A stretch of DNA of 9,846 nucleotides from Oscillospiraceae bacterium (GTDB taxonomy: Bacteria > Bacillota > Clostridia > Oscillospirales > Ruminococcaceae), in the NCBI GenBank assembly GCA_902362965.1, contig CABIYQ010000031.1:1-9846 (forward strand). Reading direction: 5' to 3'. The translations under genes were made by a program, and so were the position numbers. Under the pieces are notes generated by a model. That model searched no databases, was not told the DNA's origin, and saw only the letters and a list, made by a program, of their open reading frames with translations. Shown one piece after another: positions 1 to 5,542 of this stretch (position 1 is its first letter; each line of letters begins with the position of its first letter).

Positions 1-61
1 ACTTCTTTCAAAAAAATTTTTTCCATTCCGTACTCGCTCTCTCTCGTTCGACAGCTTTATT

Positions 62-90
62 ATTATATCACCTCTTCCCTCTTTTGTCAA
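62..90 (-). promoter_or_regulatory. Consensus sigma-A promoter firing leftward out of the window
   Basis: On the minus strand a perfect -35 TTGACA (85-90) is separated by exactly 17 bp from a perfect -10 TATAAT (62-67). The transcript would run toward position 1 and out of the window. The roughly 50 bases downstream hold no start codon with a ribosome site. They include a GA-rich stretch and an A-run followed by a T-run at 10-22. Full-consensus promoters of this kind followed by an untranslated AT-rich leader often precede rRNA or tRNA operons in Clostridia; that assignment is inference, since the transcribed gene is not visible. Confidence 0.7.
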
Positions 91-181
91 CCACTTTTTG
101 CAGGTTTGTAGGCTTGTACATTTTATTTTGCAAATAGTCCAATTAAAATATGCAATTATAACAATAGTATTATTAAATGTT

Positions 182-213
182 TAACAAGATCGCAAAATAC
201 AGCGATCTTGTTA
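182..213 (-). terminator. Perfect 12-bp hairpin downstream of ldh
   Basis: The arms TAACAAGATCGC (182-193) and GCGATCTTGTTA (202-213) are exact reverse complements around an 8-nt loop. The hairpin begins 13 bp beyond the ldh stop codon, which suits a transcription terminator. The base run after it on the minus strand is AT-rich but has no long U-tract, so termination may be imperfect or Rho-assisted. It also separates ldh transcription from the leftward promoter at 62-90. Confidence 0.65.
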
Positions 214-226
214 GTAAAATACAATA

Positions 227-1165
227 TTATATATCTAAATCCGCTATAACGTTTTTAAGAGTTTTTACAGACGCAATAAGATTTTCCTTTTCGTCATCAC
301 TCAAAGGAATATCAAGAACTTTTTCAACACCTGCATTTCCCACAATAGCCGGAACCCCTATACATAAATCATTCAAACCGTAATGACCGTCAATATAGCA
401 TGAAACAGGAAGTACAGAATGCTCATCTCGAATTATGGAAAGAACAATACGCATAACTGCCATAGCAATACCATAATAAGTAGCACCTTTCCTGTCAATC
501 ACCTTATAAGCACTGTCACGAACATCCTCATAAATTTCTCTGAATGATACATCCTGACAGCTTGCACATAATCCATGAAAGTCCTCCAGATCAATACCGG
601 AAACATTAGCACTGCTCCATACAGCAAGCTCACTGTCTCCATGCTCTCCTATAATAAATGCATGAACACTTCTGCTGTCAACGCAAAGTCTCTGTCCCAA
701 AAGATATTTAAGTCTGGCAGTATCCAGAACTGTACCCGAGCCCAAAACTCTATTAGAAGGAAATCCGGACAATTTAATAGTACAGTAAGTTAAAATATCT
801 ACCGGATTAGAAACTACAAGAATGATCGCATCATTATTGTATTTTGTTATATTAGGAATAATATTTTTAAATATTTCAACATTTTTATGAACCATATCAA
901 GTCTTGTTTCATTTGGTCGCTGAGCAGTTCCGGCAGTTATGATTATAAGAAAACAATCGGATATATCACAGTAATCTCCGGCATATACTTTCATAGGATG
1001 AGCAAAAGGAAGTCCATGACTTAAATCCATAGCTTCACCTTCGGCTCTGGCTTTATTAGCGTCAATAAGCACCAGTTCAGAAAAAAGACTTTTCTGAGTC
1101 AGTGCAAAAGCAATAGTAGCGCCTACCGCACCGCAGCCTATTATTGCACATTTTTGTTTGTCCAT
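227..1165 (-). CDS. ldh: L-lactate dehydrogenase
   Basis: Cytoplasmic NAD-dependent L-lactate dehydrogenase, which reduces pyruvate to lactate to regenerate NAD+ in fermentation. The 312 residues match the usual family length. The Rossmann motif GCGAVGA is at residues 10-16, with Asp35 after the second strand for NAD selectivity. The mobile loop AQRPNETR (81-88) carries Gln82, which marks LDH rather than malate dehydrogenase, and the catalytic Arg88. Also present are VSNPVD (118-123), the substrate-binding Arg151 in LDTAR, the catalytic His175 in GEHGD, and the LDH-type ATYYGIA stretch. ATG at 1165 follows a good GGGAGG ribosome site. A TATAAT-like -10 (1211-1216) lies upstream with no convincing -35. 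The gene is monocistronic, ends in the hairpin at 182-213, and diverges from the Fe-S operon. It is intact. Confidence 0.95.
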   Translation of the reverse strand: MDKQKCAIIGCGAVGATIAFALTQKSLFSELVLIDANKARAEGEAMDLSHGLPFAHPMKVYAGDYCDISDCFLIIITAGTAQRPNETRLDMVHKNVEIFKNIIPNITKYNNDAIILVVSNPVDILTYCTIKLSGFPSNRVLGSGTVLDTARLKYLLGQRLCVDSRSVHAFIIGEHGDSELAVWSSANVSGIDLEDFHGLCASCQDVSFREIYEDVRDSAYKVIDRKGATYYGIAMAVMRIVLSIIRDEHSVLPVSCYIDGHYGLNDLCIGVPAIVGNAGVEKVLDIPLSDDEKENLIASVKTLKNVIADLDI

Positions 1166-1260
1166 AAGTTTCCTCCCTATTTATAATAATTATTAATTTT
1201 TCTATTCTATATTATAAACTATTTTTTATTTTTAATTCATCTAAAATTTATAAAAAACAC

Positions 1261-1289
1261 TTGATTAAAGTCGTAAAATGTATTATAAT
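1261..1289 (+). promoter_or_regulatory. Promoter of the NifU-like/GGGtGRT operon
   Basis: TTGATT (1261-1266), a 17-bp spacer and a perfect TATAAT (1284-1289). Transcription should start near 1296, giving a leader of about 50 nt before the ATG at 1349. It lies in the 183-bp gap shared with divergent ldh. Confidence 0.7.
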
Positions 1290-1305
1290 AAATTTATATG
1301 CTGTA

Positions 1306-1331
1306 TTAAGGCTGATTATAATCCGCCTTAA
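1306..1331 (+). promoter_or_regulatory. 5'-leader inverted repeat upstream of the ribosome site
   Basis: TTAAGGC (1306-1312) pairs with GCCTTAA (1325-1331). The bases between include GATTATAATC, itself palindromic, so the whole 26-bp element is a near-complete dyad with one mismatched pair. It ends 4 nt before the AAAGGAG ribosome site at 1335-1341. It could be a DNA operator just downstream of the transcription start or an RNA hairpin at the ribosome site. No U-tract follows, so it is not an intrinsic terminator. Confidence 0.45.
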
Positions 1332-1348
1332 ACGAAAGGAGTAATTAT

Positions 1349-2041
1349 ATGATTTATTCTAATGAAGTAGAAAACATGTGTCCTGTCAGACAGGGCGTTG
1401 CTCACGGCGCAGCTCCGATTCCGGAAGAAGCTAAGTGGGTAAAGGCAACTCAGATTACTGATATCTCAGGTTTTACACATGGTGTAGGCTGGTGTGCTCC
1501 TCAGCAGGGTACATGTAAACTGACACTAAATGTAAAAGACGGTGTTATTCAGGAAGCTCTTGTTGAAACAATCGGATGTTCCGGTATGACACATTCGGCA
1601 GCTATGGCGGCTGAAATTCTTCCCGGAAGAACGATCCTTGAAGCTCTTAATACTGACTTAGTCTGTGATGCTATTAATACTGCTATGAGAGAACTTTTCC
1701 TCCAAATTGTTTACGGACGTTCACAGAGTGCATTTTCTGAAGGCGGTCTTGTAATCGGTGCCGGTCTTGAGGATCTGGGTAAAGGATTACGTTCACAGGT
1801 TGGTACAATGTATGGTACTTTAGCAAAAGGACCACGTTATCTGGAAATGACAGACGGCTATGTTACAGGTATTGCTCTTAACGAAGATGATGAAATAATC
1901 GGCTATCAGTTCGTAAACTTTGGCAAGATGATGGATTTCATCAAAGGCGGAGACGATGCTAATACAGCTTTTGAAAAGGCTAAGGGTCAGTACGGCAGAG
2001 TAGCTGACGCAGTTAAGATCGTTGATCCGAGAAAAGAATAA
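1349..2041 (+). CDS. NifU-like iron-sulfur cluster assembly scaffold protein
   Basis: 230-residue cytoplasmic protein resembling the NifU N-terminal (IscU-like) scaffold fold and belonging to the group found beside GGGtGRT proteins in Clostridia. Cysteines are at 11, 49, 56, 77 (in IGCSGMTHS) and 106, the last two placed like scaffold ligands. The stretch LNVKDGVIQEALVE (59-72) resembles the beta-hairpin entry of IscU/NifU folds. A C-terminal extension from about residue 165 is not part of minimal IscU. The ATG is 7 nt after AAAGGAG. The next gene begins 14 bp after the stop, on the same transcript. The partner protein or the cluster it serves is not established; it is unlikely to be a standard SUF/ISC scaffold because no sufBCDS or iscS lies nearby. 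Intact, with codon use matching the downstream gene. Confidence 0.82.
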   Translation: MIYSNEVENMCPVRQGVAHGAAPIPEEAKWVKATQITDISGFTHGVGWCAPQQGTCKLTLNVKDGVIQEALVETIGCSGMTHSAAMAAEILPGRTILEALNTDLVCDAINTAMRELFLQIVYGRSQSAFSEGGLVIGAGLEDLGKGLRSQVGTMYGTLAKGPRYLEMTDGYVTGIALNEDDEIIGYQFVNFGKMMDFIKGGDDANTAFEKAKGQYGRVADAVKIVDPRKE

Positions 2042-2055
2042 GGAGGATTTGTAAA

Positions 2056-3057
2056 ATGGCTTTATTTGAATCATATGAAAGAAGAGAAAAGCAGATTCTC
2101 GAAGTTCTTGGACAGTACGATATCAAGACAATTGAAGAATGTGCTGATGTTTGCAAGGCTAAGGGTCTTGACATATATAAACTTGTTGAAGGTATTCAGC
2201 CTATCTGTTTTGAAAATGCAAAGTGGGCTTACACAGTAGGATGTGCAATAGCAATCAAGAAGGGCTGCACAAGAGCCGCTGACGCTGCTGCTGCTATCGG
2301 CGAAGGTCTTCAGGCTTTCTGTATTCCTGGTTCTGTTGCAGATCAGCGTAAGGTTGGTTTAGGTCACGGAAACCTCGGTAAAATGCTGCTTGAAGAAGAT
2401 ACAGAATGTTTCGCATTCCTTGCAGGTCACGAATCATTTGCCGCTGCTGAAGGCGCTATCGGTATTGCAGAAAAAGCAAATAAGGTACGTAAGAATCCTC
2501 TGAGAGTTATTCTTAACGGTCTTGGTAAGGACGCAGCTCAGATCATTGCAAGAATCAACGGATTTACATATGTTGAAACAGAAATGGACTACCACACAGG
2601 CGAAGTCAAGGAAGTTTTCCGTAAGGCTTATTCTGACGGACTTCGTGCAAAGGTTAACTGCTACGGAGCTAACGATGTAACAGAAGGCGTTGCGATCATG
2701 TGGAAAGAAGGTGTTGACGTTTCTATCACAGGTAACTCAACTAACCCAACAAGATTCCAGCACCCAGTTGCAGGTACATATAAGAAAGAATGTATCGAGA
2801 AGGGCAAAAAGTATTTCTCTGTTGCTTCAGGCGGCGGTACAGGACGTACACTTCACCCTGATAATATGGCAGCAGGTCCTGCTTCATACGGTATGACTGA
2901 CACTCTCGGAAGAATGCACTCCGACGCTCAGTTCGCAGGCTCATCATCTGTACCGGCTCACGTTGAAATGATGGGACTTATCGGTATGGGAAATAATCCT
3001 ATGGTTGGCGCTACAGTTGCTTGTGCAGTTGCAGTTGAAGAAGCTATGAAGGGATAA
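2056..3057 (+). CDS. GGGtGRT family protein of unknown function
   Basis: 333-residue protein carrying the family's signature glycine-rich motif SGGGTGRT (258-265), followed by LHPDN and AAGPASYGM. Other conserved-looking segments are GLGHGNLGKML (101-111), FLAGHESFAAAEG (121-133) and NSTNPTRFQHP (227-237). Cysteines are scattered (for example 29, 33, 51, 63, 71, 89, 118, 202, 246, 323). There is no signal peptide or membrane segment, so it is probably cytoplasmic. The AGGAGG ribosome site (2041-2046) overlaps the stop codon of the NifU-like gene, indicating coupled expression. The constant pairing with a NifU-like scaffold suggests an Fe-S or metal-dependent enzyme, but no reaction is known to me and none is claimed. 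Intact and near full family length; a strong terminator follows. Confidence 0.85.
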   Translation: MALFESYERREKQILEVLGQYDIKTIEECADVCKAKGLDIYKLVEGIQPICFENAKWAYTVGCAIAIKKGCTRAADAAAAIGEGLQAFCIPGSVADQRKVGLGHGNLGKMLLEEDTECFAFLAGHESFAAAEGAIGIAEKANKVRKNPLRVILNGLGKDAAQIIARINGFTYVETEMDYHTGEVKEVFRKAYSDGLRAKVNCYGANDVTEGVAIMWKEGVDVSITGNSTNPTRFQHPVAGTYKKECIEKGKKYFSVASGGGTGRTLHPDNMAAGPASYGMTDTLGRMHSDAQFAGSSSVPAHVEMMGLIGMGNNPMVGATVACAVAVEEAMKG

Positions 3058-3079
3058 TTTAAATACTATATATACATTA

Positions 3080-3121
3080 AAACCCCCGTAAATCACACAT
3101 TTACGAGGGTTTGTTTTTTTT
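3080..3121 (+). terminator. Intrinsic terminator of the NifU-like/GGGtGRT operon
   Basis: AAACCC and CGTAAAT (3080-3085, 3087-3093) pair with ATTTACG and GGGTTT (3099-3105, 3107-3112), with one C-A mismatch and a CACAC loop. A run of eight T follows at 3114-3121. This is a classic strong terminator and also the last clearly core feature before the rearranged island. Confidence 0.92.
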
Positions 3122-3256
3122 GTATACTGAATTTGATTTTCATTAATCGCCTTTTTTAATAAGTCATATAGAAGAAATTGTAACAGGAAGTAATATTTTA
3201 TTGACAATGTCACTCTTTATAGGAATTTTTTCAGCTATAAAATCAACTATTATATT
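3122..3256. other. Short non-genic stretch at the left border of the island
   Basis: AT-rich DNA between the operon terminator and the broken zinc-ribbon gene. A plus-strand frame stays open from about 3147 to 3342 and encodes a hydrophobic stretch without a usable start or ribosome site. It may be a remnant of a membrane-protein gene or chance. A dyad TGACA-A-TGTCA is at 3202-3212. No tRNA, IS end or direct repeat marking an attachment site could be recognised. Confidence 0.3.
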
Positions 3257-3579
3257 TTATAATTTACCATTAATTAATGCAACAAATACTGCTAAACCTA
3301 TTATTGCCAATATCCAATGTGATACCATTCCTGAGCCATGATACAAATGACTAAATGCCGAACTTCCGAAAATCCAGCTAAAAAATAGTATACTAATGCT
3401 ATAATTGCCATTGTTGTGACTTTTTTCTTTGAAACTTCTTGTGTATCAAGTTCAGTTAGAATCTGTTGCCGTGTCTTACTGCAATTTGAACATGTTTCTT
3501 CATTATATTCAAGCATGTTACCACAAATGCATTTTAAAGGACTAATCATTTTAATTTCAGTATTTACTTTATCTAACAT
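3257..3579 (-). pseudogene. Small zinc-ribbon membrane protein, frameshifted
   Basis: The N-terminal part (ATG at 3579, or an in-frame ATG at 3549) encodes a zinc ribbon with CICG and CSNC pairs, a basic linker, and a hydrophobic helix VTTMAIIALVYYFLAG. The first frame then runs into unlikely sequence and stops at 3301. Shifting frame at the A-run 3369-3372 (T4 on the coding strand; one T restored) continues as GSSAFSHLYHGSGMVSH, then a second hydrophobic helix WILAIIGLAVFVALINGKL, and stops at 3257. The ancestral protein was therefore about 107 residues: zinc ribbon plus two membrane helices. Its start overlaps the stop of an upstream fragment (3569-3720) by 11 nt. Function unknown; zinc-ribbon/TM proteins of this size are common in Firmicutes accessory DNA. 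A sequencing indel is possible. Confidence 0.6.
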
Positions 3580-3720
3580 TGGAATACTTGCTATTTATTG
3601 ATTGATATATTTTATTACGTGTTTTTGTATCTTTATATTTATTTGTTGCGACTTTAGTTTCACTCACTCTTAAAGATTCAATGTGTGTTTTTAATGCATC
3701 AAGTATAATTTTTCTTGCTG
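3569..3720 (-). pseudogene. C-terminal remnant of an unidentified protein
   Basis: A minus-strand frame ends in TAA at 3569-3571 and encodes about 50 residues including ARKIILDALKTHIESLRVSE and a Lys-rich tail. It has no start codon; going upstream it runs into the antisense of the S24 peptidase fragment at about 3720, so its N-terminal part seems to have been lost at a recombination joint there. The 11-nt overlap between its stop and the ATG of the zinc-ribbon gene (3579) looks like an old operon junction, the main reason to believe it. Family not recognised. Confidence 0.3.
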
Positions 3721-3866
3721 TAAGAATTTCCGGAGACAGTATGGAGCCTACTTATTGTGATGGTGATATACTTCTTGTTGAGGGATTACCATATATTAAT
3801 ATAAGTGATATAGGCGTTTTTGTTGTAAATGGTGACGGGTATGTAAAAGAATATGGCGGTGACCGC
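3717..3866 (+). pseudogene. S24/LexA-type repressor peptidase fragment
   Basis: Encodes part of the autoproteolytic domain of phage/ICE repressors. RISGDSMEPTYCDGDILLVE carries the catalytic Ser motif SGDSMEP, and FVVNGDGYVKEYGGD carries the catalytic Lys. The N-terminal helix-turn-helix domain is absent, because upstream DNA belongs to an unrelated antisense frame. The C-terminal strands after the Lys are also absent; the frame passes directly into the next small ORF (ATG at 3885). The in-frame ATG at 3681 has no ribosome site and precedes non-homologous residues, so it is not a credible start. An intact protein would be about 200-250 residues; only about 45 are recognisable here. Probably non-functional debris of a former repressor gene. 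Confidence 0.7.
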
Positions 3867-3884
3867 GTAAAGGAAGTGAGGAAA

Positions 3885-4058
3885 ATGGAAAAAATAGCAA
3901 CTTTATTAATTTCTTCTTACCTTGCATGGTTGATAGCAGATATTAAATGCAAAATACACCTTAAACGAATTGACCGTATGAATAATGAATTTATGGACAA
4001 ATTGAGAAAGGTACATGATGAGTTTTTTTATAATATTAATCAGAAAGGCAAACCTTAA
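3885..4058 (+). CDS. Small membrane-anchored protein, 57 aa
   Basis: Begins at an ATG shortly after AGGAAGTGAGG. It encodes one hydrophobic segment at residues 5-19 (ATLLISSYLAWLIAD), followed by a Lys/Arg/Asp-rich amphipathic tail predicted to stay in the cytoplasm. It is in frame with the S24 fragment upstream, but its own ribosome site makes it a separate start. Its 3' end overlaps the end of the convergent DUF4393 remnant by 23 bp. No family recognised; similar one-helix small proteins occur beside phage repressor genes. Whether it is expressed is uncertain. Confidence 0.5.
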   Translation: MEKIATLLISSYLAWLIADIKCKIHLKRIDRMNNEFMDKLRKVHDEFFYNINQKGKP

Positions 4059-4626
4059 TCAATGTTTTCCCTAATGGTGTTAAAGATGCTTTCCCTTTTC
4101 TCATGATATATTTAAAAAATAATGACTTGTCATTAGCTTCATTAGATGCTTTGAGGGCTATATTATCTAAGTATTCTTTTGCTAATTGGTATAGGGCTTG
4201 ATCAGTTACATAGGTTGCATAAGTTATATCAATTAAGCCTAATCTTTCAAGATTACTTAATGATATAGAATTTAATTGTATACTATTTGAAGTTCCAAAC
4301 AAAAATGTAACATTTGTCAATATTACACTATAACCATCGTCTTCTTTTAAGCGGTATTCACATATAGGTAAGTTAATTACATTTTTTGAGAAAATCGATA
4401 ATATTTTTGCATCTAATGGTGACATTTGATTTATTATTTGAGCAAGCGAAGGATGCACTAAATTCTTCATATCTACATTCATTGAATTAGTAATTAAGTC
4501 AACAAACATTTTGCGAAGTATATCAGATCTAATACAGTATTTTGAATTTTCCAAAGCTGTTCCAACAGTTTGAAAGTCAGGTTCACATAATTTCTCTTCT
4601 GGTAGCCGCTTCTTCTTTAGTTTCAA
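4036..4626 (-). pseudogene. DUF4393 (Abi-alpha-like) protein, N-terminally truncated
   Basis: From LPEEKLCEPDFQ onward the frame matches the conserved part of DUF4393/Abi_alpha proteins: the ALENSKYCIRSDILRKMFVD block, the ITNSM and HPSLAQIINQMSPLDAKIL blocks, and a C-terminal SLTPLGKTLIKVCL. Family members usually have about 70-100 more N-terminal residues. Here the sequence upstream of about 4605 instead belongs to an integrase gene in another frame. The apparent start (TTG at 4626) sits inside that integrase with no ribosome site, so the preserved 190 residues are probably untranslated or misexpressed. The family is linked by name and context to abortive infection and is frequent on prophages and ICEs; its mechanism is not established. 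The joint to the integrase looks like a deletion. Confidence 0.72.
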
Positions 4627-4858
4627 AATATCCTAATATCGGTCTAACTTCTCGACCTTCAAACGGATCATACGTGGCCTTCAACCTTGCCATGTATGGT
4701 TTTTTTCGCTTTCGGTCAGTGAGTTTGCATATACTTCCTTGCCCGTTCACACGCCTTGCGCTACGTTTCTTAGTTTTTGTTATTTGTTGTTTTTTCCCGC
4801 ACCAATTACAAAATGCGGAACCGTCAGCTATTTCTTTTTTGCATTTTACGCATAACAT
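4583..4858 (-). pseudogene. Tyrosine integrase, N-terminal fragment
   Basis: Starts at ATG 4858. A zinc ribbon (Cys3, Cys6, Cys17, Cys20; CVKCKKEI and FCNWCGKK) precedes a basic linker and an AP2-like arm-DNA-binding domain: GQGSICKL, KKPYMARLKATYD, RPILGYFETKEEA. This is the N-terminus of phage/ICE tyrosine recombinases. Authentic sequence ends near residue 85 (about 4605). After that the frame enters the DUF4393 gene and stops at 4583. The core-binding domain and catalytic domain (the R..HxxR..Y residues) are entirely missing, so it cannot recombine DNA. The ribosome site is weak (AGGA 12 nt before the ATG). The fusion with DUF4393 implies one deletion removing the rest of int and the start of the neighbour. 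Confidence 0.75.
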
Positions 4859-4893
4859 ATCATCAATCCTAACTTAAATTATTTAATCAACAC

Positions 4894-5002
4894 TGATTTT
4901 TAGGCACGAAACGCATTTTTTTGTAACCGCTTTGTAACAAAGGTTACACAATTAAACCAATAAAGTGCAGTTCGTGCCAAACCTATTGCAATCTAAAAAT
5001 CA
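4894..5002. repeat. Nested inverted repeats upstream of the integrase remnant
   Basis: Three inverted-repeat pairs lie one inside another: TGATTTTTAG (4894-4903) with CTAAAAATCA (4993-5002); GGCACGAA (4903-4910) with TTCGTGCC (4971-4978), extendable to 13 bp with two mismatches; and TGTAACC (4922-4928) with GGTTACA (4942-4948), which encloses TTTGT/ACAAA. The arrangement fits recombinase or excisionase arm sites, a conjugative transfer origin, or a replication origin. Nothing here decides between them. A 10-bp palindrome AATCCGGATT lies nearby at 5023-5032. The stretch 4859-5086 holds no gene. Confidence 0.6.
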
Positions 5003-5086
5003 CCGAGTATAATAATAACTGTAATCCGGATTCGACAAAATTTGACGAAAGGTCGTGTTGTTATGATTTGCATTTTATCTAATAAA

Positions 5087-5110
5087 ATTCCCCGAGATTA
5101 ATCGGGGAAT
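5087..5110 (-). terminator. Probable terminator after hicB
   Basis: A perfect 9-bp stem, ATTCCCCGA (5087-5095) with TCGGGGAAT (5102-5110), and a 6-nt loop. Read leftward it is followed by TTTATT, giving a short U-rich tract. It lies 6 bp beyond the restored hicB stop codon, so it should end the TPR/Ltp-hicB transcript. Confidence 0.75.
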
Positions 5111-5115
5111 ATGTC

Positions 5116-5539
5116 TTAGTTTATGTGAAGACGGTTTTCAAGGGCTTCACGAAGTACCTGAGAAAAATTTAAGCCATGTTCTGCTTCGGCATTTAACCGT
5201 GAAGGGATGGTAAGTGTTTTTTTAACAATTTTACCTTTTTTGCTTTTCTCTAAATGGTGGCATATAAACTTCAACGAGCATTATAGTTTGATTGTTTTCA
5301 AGTTTAATTTCCATAAAAGGCGTAGGATCTGGAATATTTTCATTATCTTGTTCCATTCCAAAAATATGAAGCATTAAAGCTTCTTTAGCATTTTTAGACG
5401 CTTCTTCAATGGTATCGGCACAGGGTAAACAGCCTGGCAGATCAGGGAACTCAATGGAAATTCCATCATTAGAAATATCAAAAACAGCTGGGTAAATATA
5501 CGTATCTTTCTTATAAAACTCCTTTAGCTTTTGTGACAT
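5116..5539 (-). pseudogene. hicB: HicB-family antitoxin, frameshifted before its DNA-binding end
   Basis: The N-terminal HicB domain is clear: YIYPAVFDISNDGISIEFPDLPGCL with conserved EFPDLPGC (residues 29-36), then TIEEASKNAKEAL. The first frame stops at 5231 after PPFREKQKR. Restoring one base at the A-runs near 5236-5247 continues as GKIVKKTLTIPSRLNAEAEH and GLNFSQVLREALENRL, the typical ribbon-helix-helix C-terminus of HicB, and stops at 5116. The truncated product would keep the toxin-neutralising fold but lose operator binding. No hicA lies in the usual upstream position; that place is held by the TPR/Ltp gene, whose stop is 3 bp before this ATG, so translation is probably coupled. An orphan, probably decaying, antitoxin-like gene; a sequencing indel is the alternative. 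Confidence 0.8.
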
Positions 5540-5542
5540 TGC

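Noticed and set aside
177..383. Small plus-strand ORF across the ldh 3' end
   Set aside because: Antisense to ldh and to its terminator hairpin, with no ribosome site.
1820..2074. Minus-strand ORF over the NifU-like gene end
   Set aside because: Shadow of the real gene; no start signal, composition follows the other strand.
2944..3213. Minus-strand ORF crossing the operon terminator
   Set aside because: Runs through the GGGtGRT gene end and a strong terminator; no family features.
4542..4877. Plus-strand ORF of 111 codons
   Set aside because: Antisense to the integrase fragment, whose zinc ribbon and arm-binding motifs identify the true strand.
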